Origin: Flavihumibacter rivuli
GTDB lineage: Bacteria; Bacteroidota; Bacteroidia; Chitinophagales; Chitinophagaceae
Direction: 5' to 3'
DNA length: 64,000 nt
Assembly (NCBI RefSeq): GCF_018595685.2
Contig: NZ_CP092334.1
Span: 3,624,001-3,688,000, forward strand
Both the position numbers and the translations under genes were made by a program. The notes under the pieces were generated by a model. The model saw only the letters and a list, made by a program, of their open reading frames with translations. It searched no databases and was not told the DNA's origin. Each line of letters begins with the position of its first letter. Position 1 is the stretch's first letter. Of the stretch, positions 26,137-34,135 are shown one piece after another.

Positions 26137-26373
26137 ATGAGTGGAATGGAACAGGATGCCCGCGACCTTCTAAAGCGTGTGTTGATTACCGTTAGCTTGG
26201 GCTGCCTTTGGCTACTGGTGAATTCGACCTTCGGGCTGATGTTCGGTTGGTTCTTCTTCGAGCATTTTCCCAAACTTGGGAATTACATCTTCTATGGCTG
26301 GTTTGTGGTCAGCCTCTTCTTCCTGATCAGGTATTTCATCAGGATCTGGAGCAAGAAATTCAAGGTTGATTGA
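26137..26373 (+). CDS. Small two-helix membrane protein of unknown function
   Basis: The 78-residue protein has two clear membrane helices (ITVSLGCLWLLVNSTFGLMFGWFF and YIFYGWFVVSLFFLIRYFI) and a short basic tail (RIWSKKFKVD). No family is recognised. The clean helix periodicity and the position 50 bp after the GH25 gene on the same strand argue that it is real. A TAATTTTA element at 26110-26117 could be its own -7 sequence. Confidence 0.65.
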   Translation: MSGMEQDARDLLKRVLITVSLGCLWLLVNSTFGLMFGWFFFEHFPKLGNYIFYGWFVVSLFFLIRYFIRIWSKKFKVD

Positions 26374-26452
26374 CTCTTTTTCCCTTGGATTGTCATGGGC
26401 CTGCCCTGAGTTAAACTGGTTAACTTTTGAATCCTTCCAGCTTACACAATTA

Positions 26453-28012
26453 TTAATACCTGCGTTTCCTGCTCGCGAGGTATTTATCGTGGATGATGGT
26501 ACTCATGGGCTTTTCATACACTTTGCTTTCCACCCAGGATATGATATCGAGGTAGGCGAAAGCCCGGGTTTCAAAGCGGCTCTTCTCCAGGTGCTTGATC
26601 TTGTTGAGGAATTTTTCCAGTTCGGGTTTCATTTTACGTGGACTGACATCAAAGGAATGCCTGATAAAGCGGAACATTTCCTCCTCTACTACGGTCAGGT
26701 TCTTCATTTTGGCCATGAACCGGTAAACGGATTTGATCAATGACTCAATGATCTCATCATTGCCCAATTCGTAATGCGCCAGCATGTGCATCAGGCGGGC
26801 ATAGCTCTGCAGGTCAATGCGCAGGTCTGCCGAGGTATCATAAATGATCTTCTGCAGGTAGTCGATACTGGTGTTGAAGTCGCCGCTTCCAAAATACAGT
26901 GTTGCAAACTTGTAATTGAATACAACGATGCGGTGGGGATCAACAAAAAGCGCATAGTCTTTCAGGTTATCCGCAATCTGCGGGACCAGTTTCAGGCCTT
27001 CCTTGAAGGTACCTGTCATGAGGTGCCAGTTCAGCCTGGCACTGTTGATATATATATCTGTATGGATACGGAAATTGTCGTGTTGTTGTGCGATCGGTGT
27101 TTGTGAAAATTCCTCGAATTCCTTCAGCACGATCTCGAATTGCTGGAAGTTTCGAAGGTCGAAATGCGCATTCAGCAGGTTATGCAGTCCCTTGATATAG
27201 TGACCGATCTCCACCTTCTTCATTACCTCATTTTCCGAGAAAAGGTCCACCCATTTCTGGGTGTAGCGATAATACATTAGGAAGTCCTGGCGGATAAAGG
27301 CATACCAGGTATAGCTTTGATAGAGGTAAAGCCGTTCATAGAAGTCGGTCAGCTCATAGGCATCTGCTGGCAATTGTTCCTTAAAATACCTCCGGATCCC
27401 TTCCTCATCTTTTTCATTACGGGCATGGCCATTTTTGACATACCAGCTGTAAAGGCGAAGGGCCAGATTGGATAGCTTGGTCACCCTATCGATATGCGTA
27501 GCGATCTCCAGGGCTTCCTGCGTAAGCTTGTCGGTCTTCTCACCCAGGCTGCGGGTAATATGGAGGGTTTCGATCTTCTTCTCCAGGGAGATCACCTGTG
27601 CCAGGTAATTGAACTTGCCATTGGCCTTGGCTTGTTCCCTCGCCCTTTCCAGGATCTTCATGGCCTGGTGCTTCAATCCCTTATTGTAGAGGATACGGGC
27701 GTTATCGAGTTGCTCCGATAACTGGAGCTCCAGTGTATCCGTGCTTTTCAGGTCGCGCAGGCTGGCAAGCACCTGCTTGTACAGGTGGGTTTTGATATTG
27801 TTCAGCTGGGGCTTCTGGATGGAAGGCAGTTTCTTCAGCAGGATCTTTTCATCATATTCCGGTAGCTTGTCCAGCGCATCGAAGAGTTCTACAATTTTCA
27901 GGTCTTCCTTGGCAGAACTTCTCTTGATGTATAGTTTAAAATGCCGCTTTTCCGACTTATGAAGGGATTTTATCAATTGAAATAAGGTATCTGTAGATCG
28001 GTTGGGCATCAT
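26453..28012 (-). CDS. Large alpha-helical repeat protein of unknown function
   Basis: The 519-residue cytoplasmic protein is almost wholly helical. TPR-like pairs include LKIVELFDALDKLPEYDEKILLKKL, ARILYNKGLKHQAMKILERAREQAKANGKFNYLAQ and KFATLYFGSGDFNTSIDYLQKIIYDTS. It has no signal peptide or membrane helix. Its start is Met-Met, and either could be used. Such proteins are widespread in Bacteroidota without a known function; the repeats suggest protein-protein contacts. It is transcribed away from the candidate sRNA locus at 28106. Confidence 0.8.
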   Translation of the reverse strand: MMPNRSTDTLFQLIKSLHKSEKRHFKLYIKRSSAKEDLKIVELFDALDKLPEYDEKILLKKLPSIQKPQLNNIKTHLYKQVLASLRDLKSTDTLELQLSEQLDNARILYNKGLKHQAMKILERAREQAKANGKFNYLAQVISLEKKIETLHITRSLGEKTDKLTQEALEIATHIDRVTKLSNLALRLYSWYVKNGHARNEKDEEGIRRYFKEQLPADAYELTDFYERLYLYQSYTWYAFIRQDFLMYYRYTQKWVDLFSENEVMKKVEIGHYIKGLHNLLNAHFDLRNFQQFEIVLKEFEEFSQTPIAQQHDNFRIHTDIYINSARLNWHLMTGTFKEGLKLVPQIADNLKDYALFVDPHRIVVFNYKFATLYFGSGDFNTSIDYLQKIIYDTSADLRIDLQSYARLMHMLAHYELGNDEIIESLIKSVYRFMAKMKNLTVVEEEMFRFIRHSFDVSPRKMKPELEKFLNKIKHLEKSRFETRAFAYLDIISWVESKVYEKPMSTIIHDKYLASRKRRY

Positions 28013-28158
28013 TAATAATTTTTCCGGAAAACCTTGATAGATAAAGGTTTAGGTGCAAAAGTACCCATTTTGGAGTAATAAAAACCAGGCAAATTTGATT
28101 TGAAAACAGAAAAACCTGGTGCTACTTTTACATCAGAGTTTAGGAAATAAAAAAATAC

Positions 28159-28277
28159 GGCAAGCAATCGTTAAGTAGCAAAGAATCGTAGAGGTCAAAA
28201 TTCCTGAACAAGCTTACGGGGTAAGCACCAGGTTATACTAGAAGACTTTTTTATATGGCAAGCAATCGTTAGAGGTC
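28159..28277 (+). repeat. Three related copies of GCAAGCAATCGTTA(GAGGTC)
   Basis: GGCAAGCAATCGTTA occurs at 28159-28173 and 28257-28271. A diverged copy, GCAAAGAATCGTAGAGGTC, is at 28178-28196, and the last copy is also followed by GAGGTC (to 28277). All are direct repeats inside the candidate RNA. Confidence 0.85.
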
Positions 28278-28307
28278 GACTGTTTCTACAGTGGACCTTC
28301 TTTTTTT
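28273..28307 (+). terminator. Terminator of the candidate RNA
   Basis: Arms 28273-28283 (AGGTCGACTGT) and 28288-28298 (ACAGTGGACCT) pair with one G-G mismatch and a TTCT loop. T7 follows at 28301-28307. No coding sequence ends upstream on this strand. Confidence 0.8.
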
Positions 28308-28458
28308 AGGCGGTTGTGAAGGTAAGAGATTCCAATTGAATTTAACAAATTATTGGGGGTAATTTTTTTGGAGATTTTTTGCCTTCGATTTCCACTTCAA
28401 GCGCTGGTTTTCCGAAATTCATGGGGGTTACTTTTTTCTAACCAATAACCACCCACCC

Positions 28459-30144
28459 ATGCGCATCCTGCTGCTTTTACTGCTTTCTCCCCTTTTTACC
28501 TTCTCCCAGGACCAGTTATTCTATAACGCCAGGATCTTTACCGGCAATTACGATCAGCCTTTTGCGGAAGCCATCGCCATCCGGAATGGGAAGGTGCTGG
28601 CCGTGGGCTCTTTGAAGGATGTTGAAAAGAAGCTGGGCAAAGCAGCACTGAGAACAGACCTCAAGGGCCAGACCCTGTTGCCCGGTATGGTTGATAGCCA
28701 TATCCACGCTATCAAGGGCGGCAAAACCCTGACCAAGGCCAACCTGAAGGACGTGCCCACCGATGTACCTTCCATTGCCGCCTATGCCCAAGAGGCCATC
28801 CGGAAGCAAGAGGGAATGACGGGGGATGTGTTGGATATGTATGGCCTTAACATCAGCACCTGGTCGCACCTGGATGAACTTTCAAAAGCTTTTAATAGCG
28901 GCGAACTGGCCAGGCATCCTGTCATCCTGAGGGGTTCCGATGGCCATACGGTTTTCGCTAACCAGGCCATGCTCCGGAAAGCAGGGGTGGATAAAGCCTA
29001 TCTCCAAACCCTCTCTGGGGATATGAGGTCTTATTATGCCACCCTGCCAGATGGCCAACCCAGCGGTTTTGTGACTGAGGATGGGATCAAAATACTACAT
29101 GCCGCTGTACCTAACGTGGTGGATTATGCGCTGGCTGCAAAAAAGACCATGGACTATGCCAATGGTTATGGCCTCACTGCCTGGCTGGAAGCTTCTGCTA
29201 CCACCACCGCCACCACAGAAAGTGAGATCCTGGATGCTTACCATGGCTTGATCAGGGCGAATGCCTTATCTGCCCATGTTGTTGCAACCATTGTGGCCAA
29301 AGCCGATAGTTCACCGGAAAAACAGATCGACACGGTTTTGGCGATCAGGAAAAAATATGAACGGCCTAACCTGAAAGTCGCGGGCTTTAAAGTTTTTGCT
29401 GACGGAGTACTGGAGTACCCCACCCAGACCGCTGCTTTGTCTTCCAACTATACTGGCACCAACCATAAGGGGGTATTTATGTTCGAGCCCGGGAATTTTG
29501 CCCGTTTTGCAACAGCAGCGGACAAGGCAGGTATGCTGGTGCATGTCCATGCCATTGGTGACCGTGCGGTTACCGAGACCCTGAATGGCTTTGAACGGGT
29601 CCGGAAGCAGAACGGTAATACACGGATCCCGCATAGTATTACCCATATGCAATTGGTGGTGCCCACCGATTTCTCCAGGTTCCGCCAATTGAACGTCCTG
29701 ACCTCCCAGCAATTACTATGGGCCTTTGGGGATGTCACCACTATTGATATTGTGCAACCCTATATAGCCCAGGAGTTGTATAAGTGGCAGTATCCGGCGA
29801 AATCCTTGCTGGATGCGGGTGCTGTGGTAGCCGGAGCCAGTGACTGGCCCGTTAGCAGTGCCAATCCATTCGAGGCTATTTACCATGCCGAAACGCGCAA
29901 AGGACCCAAAGGGGTATTGGACAGTAGCCAATGCATGCCCAGGATGGCCATGTTCTATGGCTATACCATTGAAGCGGCCAAGGTCTTATTACTCGAGAAG
30001 GAAATTGGTTCGCTTGAACCCGGAAAATGGGCCGATATGGTACTGGTAGACCGGGATGTATTTTCCGTAGATGCGGAGTCCATGCGCGATACCAGGGTCT
30101 TGTGGACCATGTTTGAAGGGAAGGTGGTTTGGCGCCGGCAGTGA
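28459..30144 (+). CDS. Exported amidohydrolase family protein (YtcJ-like, Amidohydro_3)
   Basis: The 561-residue protein has a signal peptide (RILLLLLLSPLFTFSQ). It shows the composite metal-dependent hydrolase barrel: LPGMVDSHIHAIKGG supplies the first metal-binding HxH, MLVHVHAIGDRAV and NTRIPHSITHMQLV later histidines, and AGASDWPVSSANPFEAIYHAETR the conserved SDWP end region. The C-terminal LEKEIGSLEPGKWADMVLVDRD is standard for the family. YtcJ-type proteins hydrolyse amide-like bonds in small molecules. The substrate is unknown. The gene is preceded by the sRNA locus. Confidence 0.9.
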   Translation: MRILLLLLLSPLFTFSQDQLFYNARIFTGNYDQPFAEAIAIRNGKVLAVGSLKDVEKKLGKAALRTDLKGQTLLPGMVDSHIHAIKGGKTLTKANLKDVPTDVPSIAAYAQEAIRKQEGMTGDVLDMYGLNISTWSHLDELSKAFNSGELARHPVILRGSDGHTVFANQAMLRKAGVDKAYLQTLSGDMRSYYATLPDGQPSGFVTEDGIKILHAAVPNVVDYALAAKKTMDYANGYGLTAWLEASATTTATTESEILDAYHGLIRANALSAHVVATIVAKADSSPEKQIDTVLAIRKKYERPNLKVAGFKVFADGVLEYPTQTAALSSNYTGTNHKGVFMFEPGNFARFATAADKAGMLVHVHAIGDRAVTETLNGFERVRKQNGNTRIPHSITHMQLVVPTDFSRFRQLNVLTSQQLLWAFGDVTTIDIVQPYIAQELYKWQYPAKSLLDAGAVVAGASDWPVSSANPFEAIYHAETRKGPKGVLDSSQCMPRMAMFYGYTIEAAKVLLLEKEIGSLEPGKWADMVLVDRDVFSVDAESMRDTRVLWTMFEGKVVWRRQ

Positions 30145-30242
30145 CCATCCGCAGGCGAAGGTCATTTCCCGGATTTTGCTATCTTTCCGGTCTATACTAA
30201 TATCCAGTAAAAACCGTTATTAATCCAGTTAAACCAATAACT

Positions 30243-30770
30243 ATGCGTACCCTCCTGCTTACCCTGGCATGTTTTGCCCTTTTTTCCTGTGACAAGGTTG
30301 ACGAACTGACCCGCTTTACCATTTCTGATGATTCAGAAATAACGGTAAAGGCCGGTGTGGCAACCCTGCTACCATTTGATATCACCACCCCCCCGATCAC
30401 CTCCAATGCTGAGACTGAACTGACCATGCGCAACGGCAATATGGACATGATCGAATCCCTGAAAATGGAAGAGATGCGCCTGAACATCCTTTCCCCGCAA
30501 AACCGGACCTTCGATTTCCTGAAGGATATGGAAATGTTCATCGCTGCCGATGGCTTGCCTGAAAGGAGGGTCGCTTTTGCCTTCGATATCCCTGATACAG
30601 TTACCAATGTCCTTAGGCTCAACGTAGAAGACCTCGAATTAGAAGAATATATCAAGAAGGGTAAGTATACTATCCGGGTGAAGATCACTACTGACAAGGT
30701 GATCAATGAAGACATCAAGGTAAGGATCCAATCAAAATACCGCGTAGATGCTAAAATATTAGGGGTCTGA
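30243..30770 (+). CDS. Lipoprotein of unknown function
   Basis: The 175-residue protein has a lipoprotein signal (MRTLLLTLACFALFSC, lipobox Cys16), then DKVDELTRFTISDDSEITV. The remainder looks beta-rich, with alternating strands such as ERRVAFAFDIPDT and YTIRVKITTDKVINEDIKVRIQ near its end. The family is not recognised. It would sit on the periplasmic face of the inner or outer membrane. A strong terminator follows at 30796-30830. Confidence 0.75.
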   Translation: MRTLLLTLACFALFSCDKVDELTRFTISDDSEITVKAGVATLLPFDITTPPITSNAETELTMRNGNMDMIESLKMEEMRLNILSPQNRTFDFLKDMEMFIAADGLPERRVAFAFDIPDTVTNVLRLNVEDLELEEYIKKGKYTIRVKITTDKVINEDIKVRIQSKYRVDAKILGV

Positions 30771-30795
30771 TTCCATAAGCATAAAAAACCATTTT

Positions 30796-30830
30796 GGCCA
30801 GCCAATCCTGTTGATTCGGCTGGCCTTTTT
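30796..30830 (+). terminator. Terminator after the lipoprotein gene
   Basis: GGCCAGCC (30796-30803) pairs with GGCTGGCC (30818-30825), extended by AATC/GATT. T5 follows at 30826-30830. Confidence 0.9.
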
Positions 30831-30996
30831 GTTTCTGGATGTTCCTGCTGGCTGGGAAAGCCAATTACAATTCCCAAATGGAGGGAAACCAGCCAGGAAA
30901 AAGAAAAATGCATGGAAAATGGGTGATTTTTCGGTGAAAACACTGACCCCTTGTCAACGGGCAACAATTATCTTGCCGGCAGTATTCCCAACTACT

Positions 30997-31500
30997 ATGA
31001 CTGAATTCCGTAGCCTTTTATTTTGCCAGCCCTTTATTAAACTTTCCATTGTCCTCAATCTTTTAGTGATGGCCATCATGTTGTTACTGCACAAATTATT
31101 AGGGGATGGTATGTCACAGTTTTCCAAACCCTTCCTGGCTGTAATGGTTGCTATGATTTTTTTTGCCACTAACCTGGCCTTGAAGCAAAGGATAAGTTTG
31201 TTTGAATTTCCAAAGGGGCTATGGTTGATGCGGTTCCTGATATTCTTAGTGGCAGTTCTTTGTCTCACTTTACCACCCCTCATGGCTTTTATTGTTTTCA
31301 TTGACCAGCCATTGCAAGCGCACTGGGTTATTAAGGGTATGCTGGTACTGGGTACAGTTTTCCTCGGTTGGGCAACCTGGTTCCTGGTGATCATGTTTCC
31401 AAGAATTGATGCTGGTGTTTTCCTGGAATGGCAGGAAGAATCAATGAGAAGGGAAGGATGGAATAATAACATGGGTGATTGGATGGTTAAAAGGGCATAG
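30997..31500 (+). CDS. Four-helix membrane protein of unknown function
   Basis: The 167-residue protein starts at ATG 30997 (MTEFRSLLFCQPF). The frame is open farther upstream but that part overlaps the preceding terminator. Membrane helices are LSIVLNLLVMAIMLLLHKLL, PFLAVMVAMIFFATNLAL, LMRFLIFLVAVLCLTLPPLMAFIVFI and GMLVLGTVFLGWATWFLVIMF. The C-terminus is charged (EWQEESMRREGWNN). No family is recognised. It lies alone between the lipoprotein and the VWA gene. Confidence 0.65.
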   Translation: MTEFRSLLFCQPFIKLSIVLNLLVMAIMLLLHKLLGDGMSQFSKPFLAVMVAMIFFATNLALKQRISLFEFPKGLWLMRFLIFLVAVLCLTLPPLMAFIVFIDQPLQAHWVIKGMLVLGTVFLGWATWFLVIMFPRIDAGVFLEWQEESMRREGWNNNMGDWMVKRA

Positions 31501-31609
31501 ATGCTGGACAATGCTTCAAGTTGTAAGGAGGGACATCCTCCTTCCTTATGTTTACGCCGTATACGGCCTGGTTTTACCTCCCTGTTTTTTGGTTTGTGAT
31601 TTAATGCGG

Positions 31610-31635
31610 TAAAGTCCTTATTGTTAAGGACTTTA
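31610..31635. promoter_or_regulatory. Perfect 11-bp inverted repeat upstream of the VWA gene
   Basis: TAAAGTCCTTA (31610-31620) and TAAGGACTTTA (31625-31635) flank TTGT, 63 bp before the start codon of the VWA gene. It could be an operator or an RNA hairpin. There is no T-run typical of a terminator on the plus strand. Confidence 0.5.
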
Positions 31636-31697
31636 TAAATTGGTTTTGGGGGCATGGAAAAATTTTCTGCCTGCATCCTATTCGAAAACCAACCATT

Positions 31698-33026
31698 ATG
31701 CCATTACCAACCAGAACCACCAGCCTGGCGATCATATTGATCGCGTCTCTTACCCTTGCATCGTTTATTGGTATTCGCCACCTCAAACTAACAGGAAAGA
31801 ATAATTGCAATTTTGTTGACAGTAATGAAATCTTGCAACCCTGCACAACTGGACTTGAGGCTCCTCCCGATGCTCCCGACCCTTCCCGGCCGCAAAAGCC
31901 ATTGGCATTTCAGGAAGGTTTAAACAGGCCTTTTCCGCCGGCTTCTCCCTTGGTGACGGATCCGGTAGCCCTCAGCCCAAGGAAGATCCAGGTAGCGGTT
32001 CTCCTCGATGTATCCAACAGCATGGATGGGTTGATTGAGCAAGCCAAGGCACAGCTTTGGAATATGGTGAGTGTACTGGGACGGGTAAGGTGCGATGGTA
32101 AAGTTCCGCAAGTGGAGATCGCACTTTATGAGTATGGAAGAAGTTCCAATGATGTCAGCAAAGGTTATGTAGAGCAGGTTAACCCTTTCACCCGCGACCT
32201 GGACGAGGTTTCGAAGAACCTTTTCCGGTTGACCACCAATGGCGGCGATGAATATTGCGGCCAGGTAATGTACACCTCATTAAAGGAGTTGAAGTGGGAT
32301 GACAGCATGGATAATTATAAGGTGATCTTTATAGCAGGCAACGAGGATTTTTTACAAGGGCGGCTGCCCTTTACTACTGCCTGTAGAGAGGCCAAAGCAA
32401 AGGGGGTGGTGGTGAACACTATCTATTGCGGGGAACGCAAGCAGGGGATCGCAGAGCATTGGAACCTGGGTGCGGAATGTGGCAATGGCAGCTTTACCAA
32501 TATCAATTCAGATGCCCGGATCGAGGATATCCCTACCCCATATGATGATGAGTTATTCCAGTTGAACACCAGGCTGAATGCTACTTACATTAGTTACGGC
32601 ACTAAGGGTGAGGAGAGTATGGCCAAAATGAGTGAAGTGGATGGATTGAATTTCGAAAGCAATAAAAGTGCCGCGCTGAAAAGGGTTGGCGTGAAAAGCA
32701 AGAAGGAAGTTTATGATAACTCGAGCTGGGACCTTGTCGATGCCATGGCAGCCGATAGCATGGTGGTAAGGAAACTTGACAAGAGCCAACTGCCTGTTAC
32801 CCTGAAGAACAAATCTGAGAAAGAGATCAGGCAATTTGTGAAAACCCAATCTGAAGAAAGGTGGAGTATCCAAAAACAAATTGCAGCACTTAGCATAAAG
32901 CGGGATACATTCCTAGCTGCGGAAAAGGCAAAGAACATAAAAAGTAATCACGAATCCACACTGGAAACGGCCATTGAAAAGATGATCCGTGAGCAGATCG
33001 GTAAGAAGGGAATGAAATTGGAATAG
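31698..33026 (+). CDS. VWA-domain protein with N-terminal membrane anchor
   Basis: The 442-residue protein has one N-terminal hydrophobic helix (SLAIILIASLTLASFIGI). A Pro-rich linker follows, then a von Willebrand factor A domain from about residue 95. The MIDAS motif is DVSNSMDG (DxSxS), which binds a divalent metal. The C-terminal third is charged and helical (KIIREQIGKKGMKLE-like end). VWA domains in Bacteroidota envelope proteins usually mediate protein assembly; no MoxR or BatA partner is present here. A terminator follows at 33082-33106. Confidence 0.85.
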   Translation: MPLPTRTTSLAIILIASLTLASFIGIRHLKLTGKNNCNFVDSNEILQPCTTGLEAPPDAPDPSRPQKPLAFQEGLNRPFPPASPLVTDPVALSPRKIQVAVLLDVSNSMDGLIEQAKAQLWNMVSVLGRVRCDGKVPQVEIALYEYGRSSNDVSKGYVEQVNPFTRDLDEVSKNLFRLTTNGGDEYCGQVMYTSLKELKWDDSMDNYKVIFIAGNEDFLQGRLPFTTACREAKAKGVVVNTIYCGERKQGIAEHWNLGAECGNGSFTNINSDARIEDIPTPYDDELFQLNTRLNATYISYGTKGEESMAKMSEVDGLNFESNKSAALKRVGVKSKKEVYDNSSWDLVDAMAADSMVVRKLDKSQLPVTLKNKSEKEIRQFVKTQSEERWSIQKQIAALSIKRDTFLAAEKAKNIKSNHESTLETAIEKMIREQIGKKGMKLE

Positions 33027-33081
33027 CTGGTGCTTAAAATACTGGAGTCGATTGGTTAATCCCTGATCCAGGTATATTGCC

Positions 33082-33106
33082 AGCCGCCGGGATTGACCCG
33101 GCGGCT
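33082..33106 (+). terminator. Terminator after the VWA gene
   Basis: Arms 33082-33091 (AGCCGCCGGG) and 33097-33106 (CCCGGCGGCT) are perfectly complementary with an ATTGA loop, followed by ATTCTTTTG. The last TTTG is also the -33 element of the next promoter. Confidence 0.8.
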
Positions 33107-33111
33107 ATTCT

Positions 33112-33142
33112 TTTGATGGGTGGCGGCGATCGACTATTTTAG
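33112..33142 (+). promoter_or_regulatory. Promoter of the META lipoprotein gene
   Basis: TTTG at 33112-33115 and TATTTTAG at 33135-33142 are 19 bp apart, close to the TTTG-N19-21-TAnnTTTG consensus. The ATG is at 33163, giving a leader of about 17 nt. Confidence 0.7.
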
Positions 33143-33162
33143 TGGCATTAAATATTTCTGCT

Positions 33163-33573
33163 ATGCGATTTTCCCGGCTTGCCCTCCTTATAAGCCTTTT
33201 GGCTGTAGCTTGTTCACCTAAACTCGGACCTGACAAGGATTGGGCGGAAGGAAGATGGTTATTGGTTGAATTAAAAGAAGTGCCGGTCCAGATCAGTGGC
33301 AACCAGGATAAGAATGCACATCTTGAGTTTTACCCGTCATCCCGTACCTACAAGGGGTTTGGCGGATGCCATCCCATCAGCGGCAACTATGATGTTTCAA
33401 AGCGTTCTATAAAGTTCCGGCCTGGTCCGGCACCGAAGGAATCCTGCCCGGATGTTCCCTTTGAAGCCGTATTCCTCCAGACCTTGTACGATATTGATGG
33501 CTATGAATTGAACGGGGATATCATGTCTTTGAAGGATGGCCGCAAGACCCTGATCAAACTGCAAAGGAAGTGA
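33163..33573 (+). CDS. META-domain (HslJ-like) lipoprotein
   Basis: The 136-residue protein starts at ATG 33163 (MRFSRLALLISLLAVAC); the codons before it overlap the promoter and were dropped. Lipobox cysteine is Cys17. The mature part is a META-type beta sandwich: WLLVELKEVPVQISGNQ, then YKGFGGCHPISGNYDVS, a hallmark of the HslJ/META family. Family members are linked to heat-shock and outer-membrane stress, but their molecular role is not settled. Confidence 0.85.
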   Translation: MRFSRLALLISLLAVACSPKLGPDKDWAEGRWLLVELKEVPVQISGNQDKNAHLEFYPSSRTYKGFGGCHPISGNYDVSKRSIKFRPGPAPKESCPDVPFEAVFLQTLYDIDGYELNGDIMSLKDGRKTLIKLQRK

Positions 33574-33774
33574 TGACCGGAATCATCATTATTTCAAGCC
33601 CATCTTTATACAAGCCATGTGCCTTAACTGCCGGGGTGAAGCCGGCAAGGATATCCGGCAAGATACCTGTACTGTTATTCAATCCTTGTAACCGGCAGAA
33701 TCCGCTTTTGGCTCCAAGGAAGGCGACCTGCGTGGTGCCTGGCATATACGATTCAAAGCCGAAAAACCATAACC

Positions 33775-34092
33775 ATGGACGAAACCCAGAAAAGAATCAA
33801 TAAGGACCTTATCCTGCGCGAAAGGCTGGCCATAGAGCGTACAGATATGGCCATCGACAGGACGCTTTTGTCATTCATCCGGACCGCCTTATATTTTGCC
33901 ATTGCCGGTATGACCATTCATGGATTCATGCGCGACCGTTTTGGCGGATGGGTGGTGTTGCTATTTGGGATATTGGCCACCCTGATCCTGCTGGCCGGTA
34001 TCTACAAGTACCGCCAGCAGAAAAGAAAGTTGAAGGATAATGAAAAACACATCGGCGATTATAAGCTGGAGTGGGAAGATGACGTTGAATAG
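33775..34092 (+). CDS. DUF202 family membrane protein (YidH-like)
   Basis: The 105-residue protein has the DUF202 layout: a charged N-terminus (RINKDLILRERLAIERTDMAIDRTLLSFIRT, with the typical RT-x-x-S-x-x-RT pattern), then two membrane helices (ALYFAIAGMTIHGF and WVVLLFGILATLILLAGIYKY) and a basic C-terminus. Members are found next to inner-membrane and stress genes, but have no assigned function. It stands 200 bp after the META gene and 43 bp before an exported protein gene on the same strand. Confidence 0.85.
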   Translation: MDETQKRINKDLILRERLAIERTDMAIDRTLLSFIRTALYFAIAGMTIHGFMRDRFGGWVVLLFGILATLILLAGIYKYRQQKRKLKDNEKHIGDYKLEWEDDVE

Positions 34093-34135
34093 TTGACCTG
34101 TATTACTTTTAGGAAAAGCGAATCTGATCCATACC

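Larger units (their letters stand above)
28106..28307 (+). ncRNA. Candidate structured small RNA, about 200 nt
   Basis: An 11-bp perfect outer stem joins 28113-28123 (AACCTGGTGCT) with 28224-28234. Inside it, internal-loop strands of about 14-15 nt on each side are followed by a second 9-bp stem, 28139-28147 with 28201-28209 (one G-U wobble), and a large apical region. Stem, open bubble and stem is the general layout of 6S RNA, but no conserved 6S sequence was recognised. A promoter-like pair sits just upstream, with predicted start near 28106. A terminator lies at 28273-28307. No family could be assigned. Confidence 0.5.
28013..28458. other. 446-bp intergenic region with a candidate structured RNA and repeats
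   Basis: The gap between the helical-repeat gene (minus) and the amidohydrolase gene (plus) holds a -33/-7-like pair (28069-28072 and 28095-28102), an extended RNA-like hairpin (28113-28234), three related copies of GCAAGCAATCGTTA, an intrinsic terminator (28273-28307), and two copies of a GGGGGT(T/A)A-T6 box before the amidohydrolase. No protein-coding frame is convincing. Confidence 0.8.

Noticed and set aside
28106..28307. tmRNA, SRP RNA or RNase P RNA
   Set aside because: The tmRNA acceptor ends, the SRP GGAA-loop core and the RNase P length and conserved cores are not present.
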